DNA from: [Mycobacterium] vasticus
GTDB taxonomy: Bacteria > Actinomycetota > Actinomycetes > Mycobacteriales > Mycobacteriaceae
Assembly (NCBI RefSeq): GCF_020181595.1
Contig: NZ_CP084028.1
Span: 1,709,647-1,773,646 of the forward strand
Direction of reading: 5' to 3'
Length of the DNA: 64,000 nucleotides
In this document: piece after piece, positions 52,398 through 61,772 of the stretch
Numbering within the stretch: position 1 is the stretch's first letter
Layout of the letters: every line of letters starts with the position of its first letter
Made by a program: the position numbers and the translations under genes
The notes under the pieces: model-generated
What the model saw: only the letters and a program-made list of their open reading frames with translations
What the model was told of the DNA's origin: nothing
The model's database searches: none

Positions 52398-54350
52398 ATG
52401 AGCGCGCGCGTGGAGCAGTTGGAATTTCAGGCCGAGGCCCGGCAACTGCTGGATCTGATGGTCCACTCGGTCTACTCCAACAAGGATGCCTTCCTGCGGG
52501 AGCTGATCTCCAACGCCTCCGACGCGCTGGACAAGCTGCGACTGGAGGCGTTCCGTAACAAGGACCTGCAGGCAGACACCTCCGATCTGCACATCGAGAT
52601 CGAGGTGGACAAGGCGGCACGCACCCTGACGGTCCGCGACAACGGCATCGGGATGTCGCGCGATGAGGTGGTGGACCTGATCGGCACCTTGGCCAAATCC
52701 GGAACCGCCGAACTGCGCCAGCAACTACGCGAAGCGCAGAACGCCAAGAACGAAGCAGCGTCCGAAGAGCTGATCGGGCAGTTCGGGATCGGGTTCTACT
52801 CGGTGTTCATGGTCGCCGACCGCGTCGAGATGCTGACCCACAAGGCCGGCGAGAGCGAAGCCATCCGCTGGGAATCCAGCGGTGACGGCACCTACACCAT
52901 CGAAGCGGTCGACCCGGGCGAGCAAGCGCCCCAGGGCACCTCGATCATCTTGCACCTCAAACCCGAAGACGCCGAAGACGCCCTGCACGACTACACCGCG
53001 GATCCGACGATCCGGGGCCTGATCAAGAAGTACTCCGACTTCATCGCCTGGCCGATTCGGATGCAGGTCGAGCGGGTGAGTCCACCTGTTGAAGAAGGCG
53101 GCGAACCGACCGTCACCCTGGAGACCGCGACGCTGAACTCGATGCAGGCGCTGTGGGCGCGCCCCAAAGACGAAGTCTCGCCAGAGGAATACAGCGAGTT
53201 CTACAAACACATCGCGCACGCCTGGGACGACCCGCTCGAGGTCATCGCGATGAAGGCCGAAGGCACTTTCGAATACCAGGCGCTGCTGTTCATCCCGTCG
53301 CACGCGCCGTTCGACATGTTCAACCGCGACGCGCAGGTCGGCGTGCAGTTGTACGTCAAGCGGGTGTTCATCATGGGTGACTGCGACCAGCTGATGCCCG
53401 AATATCTGCGCTTCGTCAAGGGCGTCGTCGACGCGGCGGACATGTCACTCAACGTCTCTCGGGAAATCCTGCAGCAGGACCGGCAGATCAACGCCATCCG
53501 GCGGCGGCTCACCAAGAAGGTGCTGTCCACCATCAAGGAGCTGCAGTCGGGCCGCCCCGAGGACTACCGCACCTTCTGGACCCAGTTCGGCCGGGTCGTC
53601 AAAGAGGGACTGCTCAGCGACTTCGACAATCAGGAGGCACTGCTGGGCATCTGCTCATTCGCCTCCACGCACAGTGACTCCGAGCCCACCACGCTGGCCG
53701 AGTACGTCGAACGCATGAAAGACGGCCAGGAGCAGATCTTCTACGCCACCGGCGAATCTCGCCAGCAGCTCCTGAAATCACCCCACCTGGAGGCGTTCAA
53801 AGCCAAGGGCTTTGAAGTGCTGCTCCTGACCGACCCGGTCGACGAGGTCTGGGTGAACGCGGTCAGCGAGTTCGCCGGCAAGCCGCTGCAGTCGACCGCC
53901 AAGGGCGAGGTGGACCTGGACTCCGATGAGGAGAAGAGCGCCCACGAGGCCGAACGTAAGGAGCGGGAGAAAGAATTCGCCGACCTGATCGCCTGGCTGG
54001 AGCAGACTCTGACCGACCACGTCAAAGAGGTGCGGCTGTCGACCCGGCTGACCGAGTCCCCGGCCTGCCTGATCACCGACACCTTCGAGATGACCCCGGC
54101 GTTGGCACGCATCTACCGTGCCAACGGTCAGGAGGTTCCGGTCGGCAAGCGCATCCTCGAACTCAACCCGGGCCATCCATTGATCACCGGTCTGCGGCAG
54201 GCGCACACCGAGCGAGGCGGCGACGCCCCCGAGCTCGCCGAGACCGCCGAATTGCTCTACGGCACAGCGCTGTTGGCTGAGGGTGGGGCGCTGGAGGATC
54301 CGGCGCGATTCGCCGAGCTGCTGGCGGATCGGCTGGCCCGAACCATCTGA
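52398..54350 (+). CDS. htpG: Molecular chaperone HtpG (Hsp90)
   Basis: This 650-residue Hsp90 is of usual length. The N-terminal ATPase motifs are all present: FLRELISNASDALDKLR (helix with the catalytic Glu and Asn), DNGIGMSRDEVVDLIGTLAKSGT and GQFGIGFYSVFMVAD. The middle domain has ALLFIPSHAPFD and LNVSREILQQD with the conserved Arg. A strong GAGGAGGGAG (52381-52390) precedes ATG 52398. It is a cytoplasmic ATP-dependent chaperone. The M. tuberculosis homologue Rv2299c is close in length. Confidence 0.97.
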   Translation: MSARVEQLEFQAEARQLLDLMVHSVYSNKDAFLRELISNASDALDKLRLEAFRNKDLQADTSDLHIEIEVDKAARTLTVRDNGIGMSRDEVVDLIGTLAKSGTAELRQQLREAQNAKNEAASEELIGQFGIGFYSVFMVADRVEMLTHKAGESEAIRWESSGDGTYTIEAVDPGEQAPQGTSIILHLKPEDAEDALHDYTADPTIRGLIKKYSDFIAWPIRMQVERVSPPVEEGGEPTVTLETATLNSMQALWARPKDEVSPEEYSEFYKHIAHAWDDPLEVIAMKAEGTFEYQALLFIPSHAPFDMFNRDAQVGVQLYVKRVFIMGDCDQLMPEYLRFVKGVVDAADMSLNVSREILQQDRQINAIRRRLTKKVLSTIKELQSGRPEDYRTFWTQFGRVVKEGLLSDFDNQEALLGICSFASTHSDSEPTTLAEYVERMKDGQEQIFYATGESRQQLLKSPHLEAFKAKGFEVLLLTDPVDEVWVNAVSEFAGKPLQSTAKGEVDLDSDEEKSAHEAERKEREKEFADLIAWLEQTLTDHVKEVRLSTRLTESPACLITDTFEMTPALARIYRANGQEVPVGKRILELNPGHPLITGLRQAHTERGGDAPELAETAELLYGTALLAEGGALEDPARFAELLADRLARTI

Positions 54351-54357
54351 GCCCGCC

Positions 54358-55362
54358 TTAGGGCACCAGAACCACTTTGCCGACGTTTTCTCGCGCAGCA
54401 AGAATGCGGTGGGCCTCGGCGGCATTCGCGAACGGCACTGCCGCATGCACCACCGGGGCCGCGATGCCGCCCGACAGCGCCTCGGACAGTGGGGTGATCC
54501 AGGGTCCGAGTGTGCCGCGATCGTCCCACAGTCGCAGCATGTTCAACCCGATGACGGTCTTGGACTGCTCGATCTGCGTGATCGCATTGAATCCGCGCAG
54601 CATCGCCAGCGCCTGCGGCGCCGCCCGCAGCAGGGATCGCTTCTCACCTTGCTGCAGCGACGAAAGGCCGTAGGCCACGAGCCGTCCACCGGGACGCAAC
54701 AACCCCAACGACCGATGCAGCGACGTGCCGCCGAGCGCGTCGAGCACGATGTCGTAGGGCTGCAGGCCCTTCCACCAGCCCTTGCGGCGGTAGTCGATGG
54801 CGCGGTCGATACCCAGCGCGGCGAGCCGGTCATGTTTGCCCGGTGACGCGGTGCCGTGCACGACCGCCCCGGCGGCCTTGGCCAGCTGGATCGCCGCGAT
54901 GCCGACGCCACCGGCCGCGGCGTGCACCAGCACATGTTCGCCGGCCTGCAGCGATCCGTAGCCGTGCAGCGCGGCCCAAGCCGTCGCGTAGTTCACCGGG
55001 ATGGCCGCGCCCTCCTCGAAGCTCATCGACGGCGGCAGCACGACGGTGTCCGTGGCGTTGGCGTTGACGATCTCGGCGTAGCCGCCGAAACGGGTGCCGG
55101 CCAGCACCCGCTCGCCGATGCGGGCCGGGTCGACACCGTCACCGACGGCCTCGATGGTGCCGGCCACCTCGTAGCCGACCACGGCGGGCAGCTTCGGGGC
55201 ATCGGGATACAGTCCGACCCGCGCGAGGTGGTCGGCGAAGTTCACCCCCGCCGCGCGCACCCCGATGCGCACTTGACCGCCACCGGGCGGCGGAGGGTCG
55301 GGGCGGTCCTGGACCTGGAGCACCGATGGGGGACCGGTTTTGGTGATCACGACGACGCGCAT
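54358..55362 (-). CDS. Zinc-independent MDR-family quinone oxidoreductase
   Basis: This 334-residue NADPH:quinone reductase-like protein has the N-terminal GroES-like fold ([21 protein letters not shown], then [14 protein letters not shown], the QOR signature) and the cofactor motif [20 protein letters not shown] (AxxGGVG). The structural zinc cysteines of alcohol dehydrogenases are absent. It probably reduces quinones or enones with NADPH. The start is ATG 55362, ahead of the conserved beta strand. It converges on htpG with seven bases between the stops. Confidence 0.88.
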   Translation of the reverse strand: MRVVVITKTGPPSVLQVQDRPDPPPPGGGQVRIGVRAAGVNFADHLARVGLYPDAPKLPAVVGYEVAGTIEAVGDGVDPARIGERVLAGTRFGGYAEIVNANATDTVVLPPSMSFEEGAAIPVNYATAWAALHGYGSLQAGEHVLVHAAAGGVGIAAIQLAKAAGAVVHGTASPGKHDRLAALGIDRAIDYRRKGWWKGLQPYDIVLDALGGTSLHRSLGLLRPGGRLVAYGLSSLQQGEKRSLLRAAPQALAMLRGFNAITQIEQSKTVIGLNMLRLWDDRGTLGPWITPLSEALSGGIAAPVVHAAVPFANAAEAHRILAARENVGKVVLVP

Positions 55363-55401
55363 GGGTGCCAGCCTATTGCTCCGAAGGCCATAATCGTCTG
55401 C

Positions 55402-56145
55402 GTGGACGTTCTCGATGAGCTGAACAGGTTGGTGGCGCTGTCGGGCGCGGAGGCGGCCGACTCCGATCCCGCGGTGGCCGAGTTTGCCGAGCAGTTCGGT
55501 GTCGATGTCTCGATGATCACCGATTCTCAACGGTCCCGGCTGTGGGAGGCGTTGGGGGAGAGGACCTTCAGCGCTGTGGTGCAGATGTTCATCGCCGACT
55601 TCGTGCCGAGGGTGCGCGCCGGTCTCGACGCGCTGGGTGTTCAGGTGGCATGGCCGGACACCAACTCCCAGGATCGCACGGGCAACGTGGCCGACGCATT
55701 GTTCAACGGGTTCATGCCCGCCGTCGCCCGGCTGCGGTTCCTGGATCCGGTGACTTCTGAGGTGGTGCGGTTGCGCGGCGCGGCCCAACACAACTGCCGG
55801 CTGTGCAGGTCGCTGCGCGAGACGACCGCCCTGAACGCCGGCGGATCTGAGTCGCTCTATGACGACATCGAGCGGTTCGAGGATTCGCCGCTGCTCAGTG
55901 AGGTTCACAAGGCGGCGCTGCGCTACGTCGACGCGCTGATCTGGACACCGGGACACATCGACGCCGACGTGGCCACCGGAGTGCGTAGGCACTTCACCGA
56001 TGAGCAGGCCATCGAGCTGACCCTGGACGTGATGCGCAACGCCGGCAACAAGATCGCGGTGGCACTGGGTGCGGACGCACCCCGGGTGACCGAAGGCACC
56101 GAGCGCTACCTGCTCGACGCCGACGGCCAGACCGTCTACGGCTGA
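55402..56145 (+). CDS. Carboxymuconolactone decarboxylase/AhpD-like protein
   Basis: This protein of about 247 residues is all-helical. A segment [20 protein letters not shown] carries a CxxC of the AhpD-like kind, although the usual following His is not evident. A second half has [26 protein letters not shown], typical of the carboxymuconolactone decarboxylase fold. It may be a thiol-dependent peroxidase or have another redox role. The start is uncertain: GTG 55402 is chosen as the first codon with a reasonable N-terminus ([15 protein letters not shown]). It overlaps the convergent hydrolase gene by 10 bases. Confidence 0.7.
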   Translation: MDVLDELNRLVALSGAEAADSDPAVAEFAEQFGVDVSMITDSQRSRLWEALGERTFSAVVQMFIADFVPRVRAGLDALGVQVAWPDTNSQDRTGNVADALFNGFMPAVARLRFLDPVTSEVVRLRGAAQHNCRLCRSLRETTALNAGGSESLYDDIERFEDSPLLSEVHKAALRYVDALIWTPGHIDADVATGVRRHFTDEQAIELTLDVMRNAGNKIAVALGADAPRVTEGTERYLLDADGQTVYG

Positions 56146-57011
56146 ACTCGGCCGGAGTGGCGGGCCAAAAAGCCCAGGATGGCGTCGGCGAAGACGTCGT
56201 TGCGGTCACCGGCCACCATGTGACCCGCGCCGGCGACATCGACGAACTCCACCTGCGGGAACCGGATCAGGAACTCCTCGGCATTGTCGGCGCTCACCAG
56301 GTCGCTGAGCTGGCCACGCACCAGCAGGATCGGCACGCCGCCGTCGAGGATGGTCTGCACCGCGGCGTTGAGCCGGTCGACGTCGTGGATCTCCATCGGC
56401 CCGTGATGCTCGGCGCCGCTGATGAACTGCGGGTCCCAGTGCCAGTACCAGCGGTCGCCGCGGCGGCGCAGGTTGGTGGCGAGTCCGGTGAGGTCGGTGG
56501 GGCGCGGCCGATGCGGGTTGTAGGCGGCGATCGCGTCGGCGACCTCATCGAGCGAGTCGAAGCCGGACTCCATGTTCTCGGCCATGAACGCCTGCACCCG
56601 CTGCGCGCCCGAGGCGTCCATGTTGGGCACGATGTCGACCAGCACCACCGCGCTGACCGTATCGGGCGCCAGTTCACCGCCGAGCAGCATCGCGGCGCAT
56701 CCGCCCAGTGATGCGCCGACCAGGACCGGGTTCGGCGGCAGGGTGCGCAGCACCTCGTGAATGTCGGCGGCGAAGCTGACCAACCGGTAGTCGCCCTCGC
56801 TGGCCCAATCCGATTCGCCGTGGCCGCGCAGGTCGACGGTGACGGCCTGCCAGCCCCGCTCGGCCACCGCGGCAGCGGCGCGACCCCAGGAGCGTCGGGT
56901 CTGCCCGCCGCCGTGCAGGAACACCACTGCTCGGGCGTCGGGGTCACCGTGGCGATCGGCGATGATCCGCACATCGCCTGGTGCGTGGGTAACGAAGGTT
57001 TCCGAGGTCAT
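56136..57011 (-). CDS. Alpha/beta hydrolase
   Basis: This 291-residue hydrolase has the oxyanion motif [26 protein letters not shown], a nucleophile elbow [10 protein letters not shown] (Ser in GxSxG), and the catalytic His in [28 protein letters not shown] precedes the acid. It resembles epoxide-hydrolase/haloperoxidase-type mycobacterial hydrolases. Substrate is unknown. It is divergent from the MddA-like gene. Confidence 0.88.
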   Translation of the reverse strand: MTSETFVTHAPGDVRIIADRHGDPDARAVVFLHGGGQTRRSWGRAAAAVAERGWQAVTVDLRGHGESDWASEGDYRLVSFAADIHEVLRTLPPNPVLVGASLGGCAAMLLGGELAPDTVSAVVLVDIVPNMDASGAQRVQAFMAENMESGFDSLDEVADAIAAYNPHRPRPTDLTGLATNLRRRGDRWYWHWDPQFISGAEHHGPMEIHDVDRLNAAVQTILDGGVPILLVRGQLSDLVSADNAEEFLIRFPQVEFVDVAGAGHMVAGDRNDVFADAILGFLARHSGRVQP

Positions 57012-57068
57012 CTAAGCATCGTATGACGGTATCGGTATGCGACCATCGTCTGCCCGGGAAAAAGGCTG

Positions 57069-57096
57069 TTGAGCTGCGGGTTATCGGGGTTACGAT
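57069..57096 (+). promoter_or_regulatory. Candidate promoter of the MddA-like gene
   Basis: TTGAGC (57069-57074) and TACGAT (57091-57096) are separated by 16 bases. A GGGAGGG lies six bases before ATG 57126. Confidence 0.35.
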
Positions 57097-57125
57097 GACG
57101 TATTCACCGCTTCGGGAGGGCAATC

Positions 57126-57902
57126 ATGGCCCGTCATCTCGCCCTGGTCTACGGGGCACTCAACTACCTGGTCTTTCTGGTTGTCTTTCTGTATGCCGTC
57201 GGCTTCGTCGGCAACCTTGTGGTGCCGCGCAGTGTCGACTGTGGCCCGACGACGCCGGTGGGGGCCGCTTTCGTCATCGACGTGGCACTGCTGGGGCTGT
57301 TTGCGGTCCAACACAGTGTGATGGCACGCCCGGCGTTCAAGCAGCGGCTGACGCGCGCGGTGCCCCAGTATCTCGAACGCAGCACCTATGTCCTGGCGTC
57401 GAATGTGGTTCTGGCCCTGTTGTTCTGGCAGTGGCGGCCGATCCCCGCCATCGTCTGGGACGTGACGACGCCGGCGGTACGGCTGGTGGTGTGGGGCTTG
57501 TTCTGGCTGGGCTGGCTCATTGCGTTGGTGTCGACCTTCCTGATCAGTCACGTCGATCTGTTTGGCCTGCGCCAGGTATATCTGGCGTGGCGGGCCCGGC
57601 CGTACACCGATGTCGGTTTCCGTGCCCGGTCGCTGTATCGGGTGGTGCGGCATCCGCTCATGCTGGGCTTCGTGATCGCATTCTGGGCGGCGCCCACCAT
57701 GACCGTCGGCCATCTGCTGTTTGCGGTGGCGACCACCGGCTACATCCTGATCGCGACGCAGCTGGAGGAGCGTGACCTGATCGCCGCACTGGGCGACCGG
57801 TACCAGCAGTACCGTCGCCAGGTGCCGATGCTGGTGCCCGGCGCGTTCAGGCGAACGGCGCCACGGCGAACCGGCCCCACGCCAGGAGCGCGAACACAGT
57901 AA
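57126..57902 (+). CDS. mddA: Methanethiol S-methyltransferase-like membrane protein (MddA family)
   Basis: This 258-residue membrane methyltransferase of the isoprenylcysteine methyltransferase/NnrU group has five hydrophobic segments. Key stretches are GLFAVQHSVMARPAFK, ERSTYVLASNVVLALLFWQWRP, and the SAM-site motif RSLYRVVRHPLMLGFVIAFWAAP followed by QLEERDLIAALGDRYQQYRRQVPMLVP. These match MddA proteins that methylate methanethiol to dimethyl sulfide. M. tuberculosis Rv3238c is in this family. The exact substrate is inferred. It overlaps the convergent DoxX gene by 56 bases. Confidence 0.7.
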   Translation: MARHLALVYGALNYLVFLVVFLYAVGFVGNLVVPRSVDCGPTTPVGAAFVIDVALLGLFAVQHSVMARPAFKQRLTRAVPQYLERSTYVLASNVVLALLFWQWRPIPAIVWDVTTPAVRLVVWGLFWLGWLIALVSTFLISHVDLFGLRQVYLAWRARPYTDVGFRARSLYRVVRHPLMLGFVIAFWAAPTMTVGHLLFAVATTGYILIATQLEERDLIAALGDRYQQYRRQVPMLVPGAFRRTAPRRTGPTPGARTQ

Positions 57903-58230
57903 TGAAGGCGATGTCGCCGGCCATATAGCCCCACTCGTTGCGGCGCAGTCGGGTTGTGGCGGTGCCGGACATGAACAGCATCAGGCCGCAGGCGGCGATC
58001 GGCCCCAGCAGTGGCGCCACCCCGACCGCCGCTGGAAGCACCAGGCCGATCGCGCCGATCAGCTTGATGGTGCCGATGGTCTTGAGATGACCGTTGTCGA
58101 AGTCATCGACCCAGTGCTGGTTGGCGCCCAGCGCCCGGTACCTCTCCCTCGGAAGCAGCAGCAGGGCCGCGCCGCCGATGACGAATCCGGTGGCGAGGAT
58201 GCCCGCGATGATCCACAGGGCGGTGTTCAT
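57847..58230 (-). CDS. DoxX-family membrane protein
   Basis: This 127-residue protein has four hydrophobic helices. DFDNGHLKTIGTIKLIGAIGLVLPA matches the DoxX-like pattern, where small membrane proteins are linked to redox homeostasis or act as subunits of quinol-related complexes. It is divergent from the ECF sigma factor gene, with 85 bases between the starts. DoxX genes beside SigJ-type sigma factors recur in actinobacteria, so the sigma factor may regulate it; that is inference. Confidence 0.8.
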   Translation of the reverse strand: MNTALWIIAGILATGFVIGGAALLLLPRERYRALGANQHWVDDFDNGHLKTIGTIKLIGAIGLVLPAAVGVAPLLGPIAACGLMLFMSGTATTRLRRNEWGYMAGDIAFITVFALLAWGRFAVAPFA

Positions 58231-58315
58231 GGCGTACTCCTTGTCGTTTGTGGTTACCCCGGTCGGGTGGGGCCCGTCATCAGCTGTGACGGACCGACAC
58301 CACGAGAGGTAACCG

Positions 58316-59197
58316 ATGACGACCGAATCACAGCTGGCGCGGGATTTCGAACGGCAGCGTCGTCGCCTGCTGGCGCTGGCGCATCGGGTGCTGGGCTCGC
58401 GTACCGACGCCGAGGACGCGGTGCAGGAAGCATGGCTGCGGTTGTCCCGTCAGGACACCGACGCGATCGATAACCTGCCCGGGTGGTTGACGACCGTGAT
58501 CAGCCGCATCTGCATCGACACGCTGCGTTCGCGGGCCGCCCGGCCCGAGGTCTCGATCGGTACCGAGCTCCCCGAACTGGTGGTGACCGAGGACGACGAC
58601 ACTCCCGAGGACACTGCGGTGCTGTCGGATTCAGTGGGGCTGGCATTGCTGGTGGTGCTGGGGGCGCTGCGTCCCGACGAGCGACTGGCGTTCGTGCTGC
58701 ACGACATGTTCGCGGTGCCGTTCGCCGAGATCGGCCCGATCGTCGGGAGATCGGCCGATGCCGCCAAGATGCTGGCCAGTCGGGCGCGCCGCAAGGTCCA
58801 GGAGGTGCCCGCGCCGTCGGGGGATCGGCATGCCCGGCGCGAGGTGGTCGACGCGTTCCTGGCGGCCGCGCAGGGCGGGGATTTCGGCGCATTGTTGCGG
58901 GTGCTCGATCCCGATGTCACCTGGCGCCAGCAGACGGCCAGGGGGGTGACGGTCACGACCGGGTCCGACGCGGTCGTCGAAGTCGTTCGCCGCGGCCGGG
59001 GGGCGCGCTTCACCGCGCGTCGGGTCCTGGTCAATGGCGAGCCCGGAATCCTGGGCTGGGGTCCGTCCGGCCGGCCGCTGAACCTGATGGCGTGTACGGT
59101 GCGTGACGGTCGCCTGGTGGGCATCGTGTCGATCGCGGACCCGGTCCGGCTGGCTGGGATCGATCTGCCCGCGCCCCCGGATGTGGCCGGGCGATAA
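58316..59197 (+). CDS. ECF RNA polymerase sigma factor with SnoaL-like C-terminus (SigJ type)
   Basis: This 293-residue protein has sigma region 2 (FERQRRRLLALAHRVLGSRTDAEDAVQEAWLRLSR, about 10-45), region 4 (RPDERLAFVLHDMFAVPFAEIGPIVGRSADAAKMLASRARRKVQ, about 120-165) and a C-terminal NTF2/SnoaL domain (about 176-290; FLAAAQGGDFGALLRVLDPDVTW). This is the ECF41/SigJ layout, in which the NTF2 tail, not an anti-sigma factor, modulates activity. The ATG follows GAGAGGT. Confidence 0.9.
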   Translation: MTTESQLARDFERQRRRLLALAHRVLGSRTDAEDAVQEAWLRLSRQDTDAIDNLPGWLTTVISRICIDTLRSRAARPEVSIGTELPELVVTEDDDTPEDTAVLSDSVGLALLVVLGALRPDERLAFVLHDMFAVPFAEIGPIVGRSADAAKMLASRARRKVQEVPAPSGDRHARREVVDAFLAAAQGGDFGALLRVLDPDVTWRQQTARGVTVTTGSDAVVEVVRRGRGARFTARRVLVNGEPGILGWGPSGRPLNLMACTVRDGRLVGIVSIADPVRLAGIDLPAPPDVAGR

Positions 59198-59221
59198 AGT
59201 CGTGATCGCCAGTTGGCACCG

Positions 59222-59295
59222 GGGGCGGTAGCTCAGTCGGTTAGAGCCGCGGACTCATAATCCGTTGGTCGCGGGTTCGAGCCCCGCCCGCCCCA
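59222..59295 (+). tRNA. tRNA with CAU anticodon (elongator Met or Ile2)
   Basis: A full cloverleaf can be drawn: acceptor GGGGCGG/CCGCCCC, D arm GCTC...GAGC, anticodon stem GCGGA/TCCGT with its last pair a mismatch or G-U type, loop CTCATAA with anticodon CAT, T arm GCGGG-TTCGAGC-CCCGC, discriminator A. CCA is not encoded. The G1-C72 pair rules out the initiator. Whether it is elongator Met or lysidine-modified Ile2 needs a covariance model with identity elements. Confidence 0.93.
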
Positions 59296-59340
59296 CTTTG
59301 CTTCTATGACTTCGGTTGATCCTTGACACTGCCTGAATGA

Positions 59341-59496
59341 GCTTCCGAATGCCACCCACAACAACGAATCGACGCACAGAAGAACTGCACGGAAGCGCAC
59401 AAAGACGGCCGCTACAACATTGCGCAGGACGACAATGCCTATTCGTCCAAGCTTGACCGGGACGGCGACGGCCTGGCGTGTGAGCCCAAGCCGTAA
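59341..59496 (+). pseudogene. Remnant of an excalibur calcium-binding domain protein
   Basis: An open stretch between TGA 59338 and TAA 59494 encodes 51 residues whose C-terminal part is a good excalibur domain: KNCTEAHKDGRYNIA, then SSKLDRDGDGLACEPKP with the DxDxDGxxCE calcium loop. No start codon or signal peptide remains, because the frame is stopped just upstream, only 45 bases after the tRNA. Intact family members are small secreted proteins. This looks like the 3' end of a gene whose 5' part was lost next to the tRNA. Confidence 0.6.
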
Positions 59497-59526
59497 TGGC
59501 CGTCCGGTCAGTGCACTGTCAAGACC

Positions 59527-60294
59527 TCATCCGCCAAACCAGACATTGAACAGAGCCTGAAACAACTCGTCGGTGGAAAGTGTCGGAATCTCGTTGATCG
59601 TGGTCATGCCGTCGACAACCGTGGTAGCCGAGTCAATCTGGTCTGCGGTCAACCCGAGGTAGGCACTGTGCAGTCCCAGCCCGAAGAGCAGCTGCTCCCA
59701 ATTGGTGCCCCCTAACAGCAGGTCCAGCCAACTCTTGGTCACGTCCGCTACGAAGACGTCGCCGTTGATGTTGAAAATCTCGGTGGGGTAGAGGTTGGTC
59801 GGGACGGAAGCGGCGTTGGCGCCCAGCATGACGAAACGCAAAGCGTCAGTGGGAACGCCCGCATCCATGAGTTGCTGTTCGGACAAGGCGGCCACGAGGC
59901 TGCTTTGCGAGTAGGTGAAAATTGTCAGCGGATCGCTGCACACACCGGTGGCGTCACAGCCCATGTCGCCGGCATGGTAGTCGGCGAGGATCTGGTTGAC
60001 TAGGATGGACTGGCCCTCCGGGACGCTCTGGAAGAAATTGAACGTGTTGGGCAGAGTCAGCGCCAGGGTCGAGTCCGTAGTGCCCTCGTATCCCAGGGGA
60101 TTGAGGTACAGATCCATCCCGCTGCTGATGTAGCTGGCGGGCGGTGTCGGGATGCCGGTCGGTCCCAGGACCAATGCATCCGTTGAGCCGTCGAGGAATT
60201 GGCGATTGTCGAAGGTATAGGATTCGGCGTTGGCAGCGGCCGCCCACATGAGGGCGGCACCGCACAGCACGGCACCGATGATCATTTGCTTCAT
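59527..60294 (-). CDS. Secreted PE-PPE-domain (alpha/beta hydrolase) protein without PE/PPE head
   Basis: This 255-residue protein has an export signal (MKQMIIGAVLCGAALMWAAAANA, cleavage near 23). The rest matches the PE-PPE C-terminal hydrolase domain: LVLGPTGIPTPPASYISS, then LVNQILADYHAG, and the serine elbow LTIFTYSQSSLVAA. Related mycobacterial proteins are esterases or cutinase-like lipases. Here the domain is exported by an ordinary signal peptide rather than by a PE or PPE module and type VII secretion. Confidence 0.75.
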   Translation of the reverse strand: MKQMIIGAVLCGAALMWAAAANAESYTFDNRQFLDGSTDALVLGPTGIPTPPASYISSGMDLYLNPLGYEGTTDSTLALTLPNTFNFFQSVPEGQSILVNQILADYHAGDMGCDATGVCSDPLTIFTYSQSSLVAALSEQQLMDAGVPTDALRFVMLGANAASVPTNLYPTEIFNINGDVFVADVTKSWLDLLLGGTNWEQLLFGLGLHSAYLGLTADQIDSATTVVDGMTTINEIPTLSTDELFQALFNVWFGG

Positions 60295-60719
60295 GGCTCC
60301 ACCTTGAGCGCAAGTTCACGGATGATTTGGGGGATGACGCCGAGCCGAATCTGCTGGGCGCACGAATTCAGTAGCCAGCGCCCTGCCCTCCGGCAGGTAT
60401 CTGGCGTGCGCTGTAGTACCGGTTGTCGACGTTGAAAATTATTGCAGTCGGCGAAAATTTCGTCTCCGGAATCGAAATATTCGCCGGTAAAAATATGTGC
60501 CGGTCAAAGGATCTCGCGCTGGCAGTCCACGTGCATCATGCGGCGCGGAATAAGTGAACGATGCGTCCCACGTCTCAGTGGAGACAAGTGTCACGATGTC
60601 GCTTATTGCGCACACGCCGTCTACTGAAGTTGCGCCCGAGCGGACTTCGGTCAGGGTCAACCCGGAAGGCCTTGTGCAGTTCGGGTCCGTAACTCTGACC
60701 GCGCGGTGGGGCCCCGCAG
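60295..60719. other. 425-bp divergent intergenic region with two inverted repeats
   Basis: This gap separates the PE-PPE-domain gene from the mymA-like cluster. It is AT-rich at 60435-60500. It contains CGGCGAA (60449-60455) facing TTCGCCG (60480-60486), 24 bases apart, and GTCTC-AGTG-GAGAC (60572-60585), a perfect hairpin. Either could be a regulator site for the esterase operon. No gene was recognised. Confidence 0.4.
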
Positions 60720-61772
60720 ATGCCGACACCGACAACCGTGCCATTGACAAATGGCGCAATCACTGGTGTTGTATCTGCCGTGGCAGAACCTGACGGCCGT
60801 GAACTCCCGGACGTGCCCACCGGTGCACCACTGCGTGCGCGGGCGGCGGCCGCCATCACGCGATGGACGCTGCGGCGGCTGAACAACGCAATTCCGATGA
60901 ATTCTCCGGGCATAGCCTTCGCGCGCGGACTGATCGCCACCATCATGGGGACCTTCGGGTCGATGCCGGCCGGGACCAGGATCGTTCCCGTGCACGACGC
61001 GCCGGTGCGCGGCGAGTGGGTACTCGGGCCGGGCGTCGAGTTCGGCGGGCGGGCCGGCTACTACGTGCATGGCAGTGCCTACGTGATCTGTTCGGCGCGC
61101 ACTCACCGCAAGCTGGTCGCCCGGCTCTCGCAGGCGACCGGCATGCCGATGTTCTCGGTGGACTATCGGCTGGCTCCCGAGCACCCCTTCCCGGCTGCGG
61201 CTCAGGATGTCGAGGCCGGATACCGGTGGCTGCTGGCCCAGGGCTATTCCGCGTCCGACATCGTGATCTGCGCTGATTCTGCCGGCGGCCACCTGACCTG
61301 CGACATGTTGCTCACCCATGTTGGCGAACCGGCCTTCGCGCCGGCCGGCGTCGTGCTGTTCTCGCCGCTGATCGACCTCACGCTGGGCCTGGCCCAACAG
61401 CAGGAGGCGGCTCAGCCCGACCCGGTGATATCGGCGGCTGCGGCGTGCCGGCTGGTGGCGCTCTACACCGACGGCCAAGATCCCGCCGACGTGCGGCTGC
61501 GCCTTGACTTCACCGCCGCGGATCGGCTGCCGCCGTTCCTCACCCAGGTGGGCGGATTCGAGATGCTCAGCGCCGACGCGCGGTACCTGGACGCCGAGAT
61601 CCGGCGGGCCGGCGGGGCGAGCACGTTGGAGGTGTGGCCCGGGATGGTCCACGTCTTCCAGGCCCTGCCGCGACTGGCCCCGGAGGCCAAGCCCGCGCTG
61701 CGCCGCGCAGCGGCGTTCATCGCCCAGAGCTACGCCGACACCCGATCTGATGAACTCGAGGAGACCTGCTGA
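60720..61772 (+). CDS. Hormone-sensitive-lipase-family esterase (LipR-like)
   Basis: This 350-residue alpha/beta hydrolase of the HSL group has the nucleophile elbow CADSAGGHLTCD (GDSAGG-type), FSVDYRLAPEHPFPAA and the acid/His region SADARYLDAEIRRAGG with VWPGMVHVFQ. The oxyanion-hole motif is YYVHGSAYVIC in place of the usual HGGG. It heads a cluster with an SDR, a diiron protein and a flavin monooxygenase. That order resembles M. tuberculosis mymA (Rv3083), lipR (Rv3084) and Rv3085. The start ATG 60720 has no strong SD, so it is provisional. Confidence 0.82.
   Translation: MPTPTTVPLTNGAITGVVSAVAEPDGRELPDVPTGAPLRARAAAAITRWTLRRLNNAIPMNSPGIAFARGLIATIMGTFGSMPAGTRIVPVHDAPVRGEWVLGPGVEFGGRAGYYVHGSAYVICSARTHRKLVARLSQATGMPMFSVDYRLAPEHPFPAAAQDVEAGYRWLLAQGYSASDIVICADSAGGHLTCDMLLTHVGEPAFAPAGVVLFSPLIDLTLGLAQQQEAAQPDPVISAAAACRLVALYTDGQDPADVRLRLDFTAADRLPPFLTQVGGFEMLSADARYLDAEIRRAGGASTLEVWPGMVHVFQALPRLAPEAKPALRRAAAFIAQSYADTRSDELEETC

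Noticed and set aside
57090..57713. 207-codon leftward frame opposite the MddA-like gene
   Set aside because: It is His/Gln/Arg-rich with no domain, and opposite a membrane protein with clear family motifs.
59222..59295. Initiator tRNA-fMet
   Set aside because: The first acceptor pair is G-C. Bacterial initiators have a mismatch at 1-72, so an elongator Met or Ile2 is more likely.
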